A stretch of 33,768 bases of DNA from IMG/VR virus record IMGVR_UViG_3300037346_000491, positions 1 to 33,768 of that record; one strand, 5' to 3'. Each line of letters begins with the position of its first letter. Within the stretch, counting starts at the first letter, position 1. Below, in pieces: positions 1-8,686 of this stretch. The stretch is from a virus. A model generated the notes under the pieces. The model ran no database searches. It worked only from the letters and a program-made list of their open reading frames with translations, and had not been told where the DNA came from. The translations under genes were made by a program, and so were the position numbers.

Positions 1-1
1 T

Positions 2-238
2 TTTATATCTACAAATGGTAGAAATGTCCACCCCACCCAAAAGCCCGTAGCCCTGTTTGAGTACCTTATTAAGACATATACCAACGAATGAGATCTTGTT
101 TTAGATAACTGTGCATGATCTGGCACTACTGGTATAGCATGCAGAAATCTAAACCGTAAGTTTATACTCATAGAGAAAGAACAGGTGTATATAGATATCA
201 TACACAAAAGATTAGACACAGACCGTTATACCACTTAA
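2..238 (+). CDS. DNA methyltransferase, C-terminal part (window edge)
   Basis: This is the end of a DNA methyltransferase whose start lies outside the window. The reading frame gives HPTQKPVALFEYLI, then NCAGSGTTG, where an in-frame UGA supplies the first glycine of GSGTT. These are the target-proximal HPTQKP block and the SAM-binding motif I of beta-class N6-adenine/N4-cytosine methyltransferases. The N-terminal motif IV (DLPYG) is missing here but present in the open gene at the other window end, so the two pieces are probably one gene. Position 1 is the third base of a codon. The gene ends in UAA, directly followed by a terminator. About 78 residues are visible. Confidence 0.85.
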
Positions 239-254
239 AACAAGTGGTTTTTTC
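229..254 (+). terminator. Rho-independent terminator after methyltransferase
   Basis: CCACTT and AAGTGG form a perfect 6-bp stem around an AAAAC loop, followed by six T. The left arm overlaps the methyltransferase stop codon. It separates that gene from the promoter that follows. Confidence 0.8.
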
Positions 255-275
255 TTACACGCAAAAAAGAAAGTA

Positions 276-348
276 TAAAAAAACTATAAAAATACTTGCA
301 AAATAAAAAGAAATCAGTATACTATATTTGTGATTGCGTATATCATGT
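276..348 (+). promoter_or_regulatory. Strong early-type promoter, copy 1
   Basis: TTGCAA (296-301), a 16-bp spacer and TATACT (318-323) form a sigma70-like promoter. Upstream lies the A/T direct repeat TATAAAAAAACTATAAAAA. The same block recurs before the genes at 24100, 28244 and 31501. Just past the -10, TGTGAT at 329 begins an imperfect version of the palindrome seen in the 24000 and 31400 copies, a possible operator. It should drive the HTH gene at 380 and perhaps the genes beyond. Confidence 0.8.
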
Positions 349-379
349 ATAAATTTTAACTTCTTATGTACAATAACTA

Positions 380-592
380 ATGATAAAGGGTATCGAATAC
401 ACGTCACAAATGGATCTAAAAATAATAGAACATCAGAATGAATACCTTTTGACAATCAAAGAATTATCGACAAAGGCAGGGTTAGCGGAAAGCTCGATTT
501 ATAAGTTTAGAAACAGGGGTAAAATCAGCGTCAGAAGTATCAAGAAAATACAAGAGAATCTGGGAGTCCCCCTTTTAACAAAATTGAAATAG
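380..592 (+). CDS. Small helix-turn-helix DNA-binding protein
   Basis: A 70-residue protein. Its C-terminal two thirds fit an XRE/Cro-type helix-turn-helix: LTIKELSTKAGLAESSIYKF is the helix-turn-helix core, followed by a positively charged turn and IKKIQENLGV. It has no other domain and probably acts as a repressor or Cro-like switch. It is the first gene after promoter copy 1, whose start region carries a palindrome-like element, so autoregulation is plausible but inferred. An in-frame UAA lies just upstream of the ATG; a second ATG at 410 would give a 60-residue form still containing the HTH. It contains no in-frame UGA and ends in UAG. Confidence 0.7.
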   Translation: MIKGIEYTSQMDLKIIEHQNEYLLTIKELSTKAGLAESSIYKFRNRGKISVRSIKKIQENLGVPLLTKLK

Positions 593-618
593 TTTTTATC
601 TTTTCTTTATATAATACC

Positions 619-1029
619 ATGCAAAACCTTATAAAAACAAATCTCTTTACTCAAGAAAATGCAGAGAGAGCAAAACAAAAAATCATTGATTTCAAAAAAC
701 CATTACTCATTATTGCATGTTTCATAGTCACAGTCTTGGTCATATTACAAGTTGTGAGGATGACAAACAAAACACAATCACCAATTCAAGAGCTGATGGC
801 AAAACAACAGAATAATATTGTCATCATAGCAGATCAACTTGAGATCCAACAGGACAAGAGAAGTAAAAGAAATGTATTGCAAGCACAGATTGAGGCACTC
901 AATGTTGAGATCAATGCAAGCAAAGATATCGTTGTACAAGCAGAGACAGCAAACGCAGAAATCAAAGATCAAATGCTTGTGATTGCCAATCCTTTACCAA
1001 TAACCAACACAGGAGATGACAACAAATAA
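619..1029 (+). CDS. Membrane-anchored coiled-coil protein of unknown function
   Basis: A 136-residue protein with one hydrophobic segment at about residues 28-46 (LLIIACFIVTVLVILQVV), preceded by a basic N-terminus. A long charged helix follows at about 60-120 (QIEALNVEINASKD and similar), probably a coiled coil. The topology suggests a short cytoplasmic N-terminus with the coil outside, but this is a guess. The start has the ACCATG context common in this genome. Its last 14 bases overlap the start of the lysozyme-like gene, so the two are probably translated together. It could be a spanin-like or envelope-associated partner of that enzyme; no family was recognised. Confidence 0.6.
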   Translation: MQNLIKTNLFTQENAERAKQKIIDFKKPLLIIACFIVTVLVILQVVRMTNKTQSPIQELMAKQQNNIVIIADQLEIQQDKRSKRNVLQAQIEALNVEINASKDIVVQAETANAEIKDQMLVIANPLPITNTGDDNK

Positions 1030-1642
1030 ACTCATTTTGACCTTTGTGGTCCTTGCAGGTGTCCTCTTTGGACTTGTACACATGGAAAACCAAAAAGAAA
1101 ACAAGTTGTTTGTGATTGCCACAGTTGATGTGTACCATCACATTGCGCATGATGAACCTGGTCCAATACCAAAGGAAACAGCACCAGTTATCAACACTGT
1201 ACAACCTAAAAAGGAAACAAAGCCAGTTGCCAAAACTCAAGTCAATCCAAAAAGAATCACAAAAAAGGGCTTTGAAGATAATCAACATATACAAGACCTT
1301 GTGAACCACGCCTACAAAATAGGGGGTAGGGATTTTCTTTTGACTTTAGAGGGAGAGAATGGACTATGGCAACGAGACAGAAAAAGCGGGCTTGTTTGAG
1401 CTAATTGATTCAGTGATTATTGACTGTGTCAGCTCAACGCAAAATATCACCGCAAATGGATATTTGCTAATAAACAAAACTTAAAAGATTGATTTTCAAA
1501 GGAGTTTCAAGATTGATACAACCAACTCAATTACTGTCGGGAGGTGTTTCAAGATTGAATCAAAAAAGGTCGCCTAAAAACAACATTTTACGCCTACAAT
1601 AAAAGACATGACAAGGCTCAAAGATTTCATGGGTTAGAATAA
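1016..1642 (+). CDS. Membrane-anchored lysozyme/lytic transglycosylase-like protein
   Basis: A 208-residue protein when UGA is read as Gly; in the standard code it would stop after 127. An N-terminal hydrophobic segment (LILTFVVLAGVLFGLVHM) acts as anchor or signal. A proline/lysine-rich linker follows, then a lysozyme-like core. LEGENGLW (Glu112/Glu114) resembles the catalytic glutamate motif of small SLT-type enzymes, and NGFSDYGLCQLN with a following YH matches the usual downstream motif. The UGA glycines fall inside this conserved part (LVGANGFSDYG), supporting the recoding. It may cut peptidoglycan at DNA entry or during lysis. The genome has a second wall enzyme, an amidase at 23224. 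Confidence 0.72.
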
Positions 1643-1675
1643 AAAACTCCTTTATCTCAATAACCACCAGACCAT

Positions 1676-1984
1676 ATGATCAATTGTAGGTATTGCACAT
1701 GCGAGATCCAAAGAGACGCTATAAAGTGCAAACATTGCGGAGAGTACCAGGATGCAAAATACAAATGGAAATGAGTGCAGGTGAAACCATCTCTTTTCCA
1801 AAAGGTCTTTTGTACTCATTGCCATGAAATAACAAGGCCAAAGACAGTCACAAAATGATCTATCTTTATTGAGTTGATCTTGTGGTGTCTTATTGTACCG
1901 TGATTGATATACTCTCGTTATAGACAAAAAAGCAAGCAATGTATTTGCAGAAAATGTAGTTCAGACAGGATAAACAAAATATAG
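1676..1984 (+). CDS. Zinc-ribbon membrane protein
   Basis: A 102-residue protein with three cysteine pairs or clusters. The N-terminal CRYCTCEI...CKHCGE is a zinc ribbon. CTHCHEIT and the C-terminal CICRKC flank a hydrophobic segment (FIELILWCLIVPGLIY) containing a UGA-coded glycine. Small phage and bacterial proteins with a zinc knuckle split around one membrane hairpin share this layout; their function is not established. Three UGA codons are read as Gly. It stands alone between the lysozyme-like gene and a small unknown gene. A role at the host envelope, such as superinfection exclusion, is possible but only inferred. Confidence 0.62.
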
Positions 1985-2010
1985 TCTTTATTATTTGATA
2001 TAACAATTAC

Positions 2011-2247
2011 ATGACAGTAGAACAAAAACCATATGGGTGTAAGATTATGGTATGCGTCGTGCATGATGACTTACTACATGAAGTAGCGACGGCATCATTG
2101 AGATCAAAAGTACCTTTTACTAAACAAGGGATTGACTCTTTTATTGCAAGTAGTGATTTTATTACGACAATCAAAGCAGGTATCACAGGCGAGGACAAAC
2201 AAAAAGAAGTCAAAACAATCTTTGTTATATGCAACAATTTGAAGTAG
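2011..2247 (+). CDS. Hypothetical protein, 78 residues
   Basis: A small soluble protein with no recognised family. It looks alpha/beta, with strands KIMVCVVHDDLL and TIFVICNNL and a helix FTKQGIDSFIASSDFI. Isoleucine- and valine-rich strands at both ends suggest a compact fold. It contains no in-frame UGA and ends in UAG. The leader TTTATTTGATATAACAATTAC before the ATG matches the AT-rich leaders of other genes here. It lies 53 bp upstream of the candidate small terminase. Confidence 0.5.
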   Translation: MTVEQKPYGCKIMVCVVHDDLLHEVATASLRSKVPFTKQGIDSFIASSDFITTIKAGITGEDKQKEVKTIFVICNNLK

Positions 2248-2300
2248 TAAGCAAAAGTACAAAATACAATCGATGTTTTAACATATAACAACAAAGGATC

Positions 2301-2978
2301 ATGGCAATCACTCCAAAGAATACAGCACCAAAAAAACAAAGTGGCATTGCAAAGCCTACACAGAAAAAGACAACAGCCAAAAAGGAGGTTGCAAAGAAAA
2401 AGTCAGCAAGGACAAAATACAATTGGCCACAGATCAAAATAGAGTTTTTTGCCAGTGATTTTCTTGATGTCTTGCCTTTTATATGGCAAAAATATAACAG
2501 AACTACAGCATCATCATGACAGATTGGAAAGATGACAACATGATGGTGAAGTGAGAAAAGGAAAATCCAAGAGCAAATGAAAATTGAGGCTTTCAAACAA
2601 TTCAAAGCAAACATCAAAGGACAGTGGGATGATGTGATGGAAAAACTGGAGATGGCACATGTCACAGGTCTTGAAAACTTGGCTAATATGATCCTGGATC
2701 AGTGAAAAGTGATCAAGAGAAAAAGGATTCAAGAAACAAAGGATTCAGAGACACATGAGGTGATATGATCAGAGGTGATTGACATTGACTGGTTGATGCC
2801 GTATTTGTACCATTGAGACATCACAAGCATAATCAAACATATTAAATTGGAAAAAGGAGAGCCAACAGAGATCCTGGACACAAATGGCAAAAGTCTTGCA
2901 AAGGAACGACTGGACGACGTAAAGAACCAAAAGCAAAACAAAACCAAAAAAGAGCCGCCAGAAATTGGTTTAGAATAG
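2301..2978 (+). CDS. Candidate terminase small subunit
   Basis: A 225-residue protein with several UGA glycines. Residues 1-40 are rich in Lys, Ala and Thr (KKTTAKKEVAKKKSART), a likely disordered DNA-contacting tail. Next is a helical region containing KYNRTTASSGQIGKMTTGWG. A long charged helical part follows, ending in KQNKTKKEPPEI. No diagnostic motif was recognised. The assignment rests on position directly upstream of the large terminase (24-bp gap), size and basic N-terminus. If correct, it recognises the packaging site and recruits the large subunit. It could instead be another DNA-packaging accessory. Confidence 0.5.
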
Positions 2979-3002
2979 TTTATCTTATACCAATAAAGAC
3001 GC

Positions 3003-4475
3003 ATGAAATACGAAAAACTAACATACAAGGATGTCAAAGAGCTTGCACAACATGAGAATAACTTGCCAGATTGAGTACTTGAAGAGTACATATATTGGCA
3101 CTGATTCTTTGATATTGGTCGGTTTTCAGATTACATATTCACGCACTGGAAACAGGGAGCAGATGGATTTATTGAATCCCCAACCTTTCATAAGGAGATA
3201 TGGGATATGCTGAGAGATGAAGAGATGCACGACATTAACATCATCATTGCCAGAGGTCATTGAAAAACTACTGCTTTATTGATATATATGGTTCGGAGAA
3301 TCCTATATTATCCATGACGATCTATAGTATACGTTGCATCAAAGAATCTTGGAGAAAAGTGATTGTGAAAAATAAGAAGAGAACTTGAAACAAATAATAA
3401 GATAAAGCACATATTTTGAAATATAGTGCCAACCAATAGTGATGACAAAAAAGACAAGAGACTAAACAAGTGGAGACAAAAAGAGTTGGAGTTCTTGAAT
3501 TGATCCTACATTGAGACAGTGACAAGGGGGCAACCAATAAGAGGTGCAAGACCAAAAGAAATCATCATGGATGATCCACAAGACAATAAGGACGTCAAGA
3601 ATCCAAAGATGGCAAGAGAATTTGTGGAGTGGGCGTTTACGTCATTATATAACATACTACTACCGTGAGGGAGAATGGTCGTGCTTGGTACAATCGTTTG
3701 AAATCTTTGTTTCGTCAAACAATTGAGAGACGAGAAAAAGCGACCAACAATTGAGTATCAAGCCTGCGACGATATGTTTGAAAACATATTGCGACCATGA
3801 TTGTGGTCAAAGAAATCATTAATGGAGAGGAGGGATTGAAAGCTGATCATATGAAAAGATGGAAAAGAGACAAGAAAAAAAGGGATTGGGACGGTGTATT
3901 TCAATCAAGAGTTTCGCAACATTCCATTGAATACTGCAGATAAAGTAGTCAAAGATCATCGGATCAGATTTTATATACCACCGCTTAATTTTGACTATAT
4001 AATATTTGCGATAGATCCTGCGACCAAAACCAAAGAGAAAAGTGATTTCACATGATTGGTTGTGCTTGGCATAAAAGAACACAAGAAATACGTTATATAT
4101 TCAAAGGGGGTAAAGTTGCCACCAAGAGAGCTTGAGCAATTTGTCATCAATATCAACAATAGATTTGAGCCAAATATCATTGTAAAAGAAGACAATATTG
4201 AGGTAAAATTGACTGACGATCTCAAAGCAAAGTGATTACCAATGGAAAGCATACGAAGTCACAAGGATAAGTATACAAGATTGCTTGGAGTTGCGGGGAT
4301 GATTGAGGTTGGTGATGTGTACTTTCTACAAAAAAATCAAGACACACTCATCGATCAATTGACGCAGTATCCAGATGTTGAGCATGATGATGAGATGGAC
4401 GCACTGGTGTTTGCACTCGCAAAAGCACAAGCACGATCAGAGGGGTGAGATAGTAGAGGGGTTGAGCTATGTTAG
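3003..4475 (+). CDS. terL: Terminase large subunit
   Basis: The DNA-packaging motor, 490 residues with 16 in-frame UGA codons. The ATPase Walker A is RGHGKTT, with Gly87 coded by UGA; Walker B is IIMDDPQD (Asp190-Asp191). The C-terminal RNase H-like nuclease shows FAIDPAT (Asp338) and a later DDEMDALVF (Asp466), the usual acidic residues. An in-frame UGA in the P-loop glycine is the strongest local proof of UGA as Gly, because Trp there would destroy ATP binding. The size is normal for the family. It follows the candidate small subunit and precedes an HTH gene and the portal. Confidence 0.96.
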
Positions 4476-4502
4476 TAAAAATTTATCTATATCTTTCTTA
4501 AT

Positions 4503-4976
4503 ATGCTTGTAGAAAAAATCAGATCATATCTTGCAGACCACACAATCCAAGACTTACACTACTCCACTGGTATCTGTACGGGGGTATTCTATAGTCTTTT
4601 GAAAAGAGATCGGAAAAAGTACAGCAAAAACACGCTTGATATAGTGTATGAATTTTTTGACTTACCAAGAGATCAATTCTATAATGACAACCTCAAAAAA
4701 TGGTATCCAAAGACACCATCTTTGTTTGGCACTTTCATCAGATACAAGAGATTGAAACTTGAGATTGATTTGCCAGAGCTTTCAAAGAGAGTGAGAGTGG
4801 ATCAGAGAGCATTGGCAAGACTTGAGAGTGGTGATGCATTGCCAACCTTTGACAGTTGGACAATCCAACACATCTTTGATGCTTTGGAGTTTACAGATGA
4901 GGAAAAGACAATGACAAAGATATATATTGACAACATGAAGTGGATGGAAAAGATCGTCAAACAATATGATATATAA
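4503..4976 (+). CDS. XRE-family transcriptional regulator
   Basis: A 157-residue protein with two HTH-like parts. The C-terminal one (about 80-140) is a clear XRE domain: FGTFIRYKRLKLEIDLPELS, then VRVDQRALARLESG and LPTFDSWTIQHIF. The N-terminal part (about 5-60) also looks like an HTH: IQDLHYSTGICTGVFYSLLK and NTLDIVYEFFDLP. It contains no in-frame UGA. A regulator between terminase and portal is unusual. The gene is directly followed by the first copy of the structural-half AAAGACATTG motif, so it could control the capsid and tail genes; this is inferred. Confidence 0.75.
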   Translation: MLVEKIRSYLADHTIQDLHYSTGICTGVFYSLLKRDRKKYSKNTLDIVYEFFDLPRDQFYNDNLKKWYPKTPSLFGTFIRYKRLKLEIDLPELSKRVRVDQRALARLESGDALPTFDSWTIQHIFDALEFTDEEKTMTKIYIDNMKWMEKIVKQYDI

Positions 4977-5009
4977 AGACATTGTATAAAAACAGATTGT
5001 CTTTATTTT
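4975..5009 (+). promoter_or_regulatory. Structural-module promoter-like motif, copy 1
   Basis: AAAGACATTGTATAAAAA begins inside the UAA stop of the preceding gene. TTGTAT (4982-4987), a 16-bp gap and TATTTT (5004-5009) would fit a weak sigma70-type promoter for the portal gene. Six similar motifs follow the stop codons of other structural genes. Confidence 0.5.
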
Positions 5010-5044
5010 GAGACCATCATTTTACATTTTTAATTGTATAAAAT

Positions 5045-6352
5045 ATGGCACAAAATTCACAAGTGGAGATTGTCAAAGAGATATATAATCCAAATTCTAA
5101 ACAAGCAAAAGAGAACACAAAGACGGTAGGGACAAGATCCCCTCAAATCGCTTTCTCTACTCTCACAGAATTATACTATGATAGTTTTGTTGTTTCTGGA
5201 CTTACAGATAAGATTGCAACAGCTATTAACTCTTGATTCCAAACAAATGACAAATCATTACTATCAGCTATTTGAAATATTGATCATGAGTTCCTCAATA
5301 GAAACAAAGTATTGCTTGGGAATAGCTTTTTTGAGGTAATTGAGGATGGGAAAGGTAAAGTGATTGAGTTATTGCCAATTATAGGTGCAACCATTGAGAT
5401 CATGGAGGATGGTGATGGATATTGCCAAAGAGTTGGCACAGATGTTGTGTATTTTAATATCTTTACACCATTATCAAAGAGAGCAGAGAGGGCTTTGGTT
5501 TATACAGAAAGTAAGGCGTTGTCGAATGAGCTAAGAAACACAGGGCGTGGTTGTGGATACAACGAAAACCTAAACCAAGTGTACCAATTCAAAAACACAT
5601 CTCTATCAACAAAGTATTACGGTGCGTCATACTATGAATCAGTTGTAGATCAGTTGGTATTGATTGAACAGATCGACGCTTACTATTCTAAGGCTTTTTC
5701 AAATGGATTGATCAAAGCAAAAATGATCTATCCAACCAATGAGAAAAAAACGTTCTCAAAAGAAGACAAAGAAATCTTGAAACAATTCATATCTACAAAG
5801 ATGAAAGGCGTTGATAAGTCTTTTTCTACAGCTATTCTTGATCAACCAGTCTGACAATTGGATCTTGAACATGAAATTGATGCAAACGCTTTTATTGAGT
5901 ACAGAAAAGAGCTATTAAAATCAGTATCGATTGCACTCAATGTCCCGTACGATCTCTTGCTTTCAGATAATAGCAACAGGGCGTCAAGTCAAGTATCGAT
6001 GGAGACTTTCAATAATTTCACCATACATCCACAACAGACCCAAAACCTAAAAGATTTCAAAATCATATTTGCAGAGGGATATAGTATCGATGATCTTGAG
6101 TATCAATGGATCGACACATCAGACGAAAAAGAGGAAATGGACGTACTCACGGGATACAAAAAAGCAGGAATCATGACAGCGAATGAAGTCAGAGAAAAGA
6201 TTTGATTGGTTCGTATTGATTGAGGTGATTTATTGATGGTAGATACGCAACAGGCACAAAAGGATCAGTTGCAAGATCTTATGAAGTCAGAGGCTTGATC
6301 TTTTTATAACAATTTATCATCTCTTGAAAATGATTTATACAAGCATCTATAA
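5045..6352 (+). CDS. Portal protein
   Basis: A 435-residue portal of the HK97/SPP1-like phage class, forming the ring through which DNA enters and leaves the capsid. SIALNVPYDLLLS followed by NRASSQVSMETFNNFTIHPQ is the typical C-terminal portal motif. The N-terminal part includes LLGNSFFEVIEDGKGKVIEL and a QVYQFKN segment, also typical. UGA glycines occur at several places, including one after TAINS and one between QPV and QLDL; without them the gene splits into three open frames. The order terL, regulator, portal, MuF and capsid is standard apart from the regulator. Confidence 0.9.
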
Positions 6353-6446
6353 AATCAAACTACACAAATCAATAAAAAGATTATACAATCTTTGATGAAA
6401 GCCTTTAATTGCTTTACAAGAAAAGTATATAAAGACCATTGAAAAA

Positions 6447-7931
6447 ATGTTGAGTAGATGGTATCAAGAGGCTTTGCAAAGACTCAGAGATGATCCAGAA
6501 ATTAAGATAAATGACTTGATGATTGATCAAACAGCTTTTATCACAAAAGATATATCCAACACAGACCTTGAAGAATACAGTAATATGATGACAAGTGGGT
6601 TTAATACTGGGGCAAAACAACTCAATGCGTCTTTCAAGAAAAATATCAAGATCGAAGCAACGTTTTGACTTGATCCCAGTGATGCGTCAAAGTATGCTAA
6701 TGAGCTTGCAGGAGCAAGGGTAAAATGAGTTAGTGACTACTCAAGAAAAAGAATAAATGAGTTAGTATCACAAGGCGTTGAAAAGGGGTGGGGATATAAT
6801 AAACTTGCGTCAGAACTCAAAAGAGACCTTGCGTTCTCTCCATATAGAGCAAGACTTATAGCATCCCAAGAGATCGGCGAAGCATATCTGAGAGGTAAAG
6901 AGAGCCAATTTGAGAAATACAGAAAAAGATATAACCAAAAGGGTTACAAGAAGTGGGTTTCACATAGGGACGACAGAACTACTGAGGGTTGTTGGTCAAA
7001 CGACAATGCGTGACGGTTAGAATTTGACAAAGAGTTTCCAAGTGGTTCAATGGCACCAACGAGATTTGTTTGATGTCGTTGCAATATAGTGTACAGACTA
7101 TTTGACCCAACAGATGAGACATTGACCATTGAAAATGCAACACCAAGCGACGAGATACAATCATATATACCAGAGGATCGGGCAGAGGGAGCTAAACCAA
7201 TCGGGTATGATGAATATAGTGGTAACATACTCACACCATCATATTTTAATGAGATTGGCAAAACAGCAACATACAGAAGGACAAAGTGAAAGTCTTGATT
7301 TTATAGGAGATATGATGATGTTATAGAATTGTGAGACATGATATGATGATATGAAGATAAAGTTTTGGAGTTGCATGAAGCTGGTCACTTTTTTATGGAA
7401 AGAGCAGTATTACAAAACGAGGAGAGATTTACAAAGCTCAAAACAATCTTTACTTGATCAGTGAGAGAGGTAAAAGACTTGATAAAAAACAAAGAGTTGA
7501 GATCAATTTTTAATAGAGAAAACTCCTGGAATACAGTTTGAGATAGATTATTTGAAAAATACAAGGATCTTTGAAGTATCAAGCAATATACAGTCACAAA
7601 GGAGATTAAAACCATTGGGACAAGAGAAATTGAAAAGGTAGTTTTGTCCACAGAACTCACAGAGGATGTTTGATCATTTATGGATACACTTGGAGCTTTG
7701 ACAAAAGAGGCAAAAGTGTGAAATGGACATTGAAAATCATACTATAAAGACAGCACAACAATGTTTATGAGTTGAAAGGCAAAGATCACAGAGAGACAGT
7801 TACATGAGTACTTTGCACATCTCAACGAGGTACATTGGATTTGAAATCCTATAATTGAGAAACTATTACCAGAGACACACAAGGCAATGAAATCATACTA
7901 TGAGAGTATATGACTTGATTTTATTTCATAA
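6447..7931 (+). CDS. MuF-type minor head protein fused to a zincin-like C-terminal region
   Basis: A 494-residue protein from the first ATG. Residues about 75-215 match the phage Mu gpF (minor head) domain: YRARLIASQEIGEAY, then WVSHRDDRTTEGCW, FPSGSMAPTRFVGCRC. The C-terminal half carries LHEAGHFF, an HExxH zinc-protease signature at about 310-314, and later QLHEYFAHLNEVHW (about 452-465), which could supply the third zinc ligand. MuF proteins are known to carry toxin or enzyme domains at the C-terminus, ejected with DNA. The frame stays open upstream of 6447 to the portal stop, with plausible coding sequence (ALQEKYIKTIEKM), so the true start may be a non-ATG codon further upstream. Confidence 0.78.
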
Positions 7932-7943
7932 CATATCAACACC

Positions 7944-8183
7944 ATGAAAACAGTTGCAGATATAGTTGGATCATACCAAAAAGCATGATACAATGTTGAT
8001 GGATTGATGATCAAAGAGGTGCAGAGCCTTACAGATGAGAAAATACTACAAATCCTCTTGACCGCTAACGGTAGAGATATCGTTGTGAAAGAGCAAGTCG
8101 GTGATGGTGTTTATGACGGACAGGCTTTTGAGTATATTGGAAAAGAGGATACAAGTTTTGATTGGTGACCATATTTTGAGTAA
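7944..8183 (+). CDS. Hypothetical protein, 79 residues
   Basis: A small acidic protein in the head gene cluster, starting at an ACCATG context. It has an N-terminal helical part (ADIVGSYQKAGYNVDGLMIK) and a C-terminal part rich in Asp and Gly (VGDGVYDGQAFEYIG). Two UGA glycines lie in it, one near residue 15 and one close to the end. No family was recognised. Its place between the MuF protein and the protease suggests a small head component or host-takeover protein. Confidence 0.5.
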
Positions 8184-8188
8184 TCTAA

Positions 8189-8223
8189 AAAGACATTGTA
8201 AAAAATCATTTACTTTTTATTAT
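8189..8223 (+). promoter_or_regulatory. Structural-module promoter-like motif, copy 2
   Basis: AAAGACATTGTAAAAAA just downstream of a UAA stop. TTGTAA (8196-8201), a 16-bp gap and TATTAT (8218-8223) give a good promoter fit ahead of the protease gene. Confidence 0.55.
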
Positions 8224-8240
8224 GATTATGTATTTTATCA

Positions 8241-8666
8241 ATGGACTTTTACGCTATGGAAGTAAGCACCAACAAGCCTTTGCAAAAAAAGGAAATGCAG
8301 ATCATAAAAACAGATAATAGTTGCAATACAATACTTTTTGTTGCTCTTGTACCTTTGGAGATAGACAGAAACGGCGACAGTATCACAGAACAGGAAATCA
8401 CCAAGACAGCACATGAGTTTGTCAGGAACTTGAGCAAAAAGGCAGTAAATGTTGATCATGAGAGTGACACAGACATTGCAAACGCTGATTTTGTCGAGAG
8501 TTTTATAGCACCAGTGGAGATCCAAGTTTGATTGGAGAATATACCTAAGTGATCGTGGGTTGTTGGTATCAAGTTTGATGATGACACATACAAAGCAATC
8601 CAGGATGGGGACTTTGTTGGCATATCTATAGAGGGGGTAGGAGTCAGCGAAGCGGTTGGATGATAG
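8241..8666 (+). CDS. XkdF-type phage serine protease (prohead protease)
   Basis: A 141-residue protein resembling the XkdF family of phage proteases. Visible features are LVPLEIDRNGDSITEQEI, TAHEFVRN, VNVDHE, ADFVESFIAP, and the closing GSWVVGIKFDD...GDFVGISIEG. This order (DR-G-D, HEF, DH, VESFIAP, KGSW) is characteristic of the family. It probably trims scaffold or capsid protein during head maturation. UGA codes several glycines, including the one in KGSW, and the last residue before UAG. The next gene begins downstream without a long gap. A second ATG at 8256 is an alternative start. Confidence 0.75.
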
Positions 8667-8686
8667 GTTTTATTTTATTTTTTGAA

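Noticed and set aside
3003-4475. UGA as tryptophan (code 4)
   Set aside because: UGA falls at P-loop and other glycine positions, and UGG is used normally for Trp.
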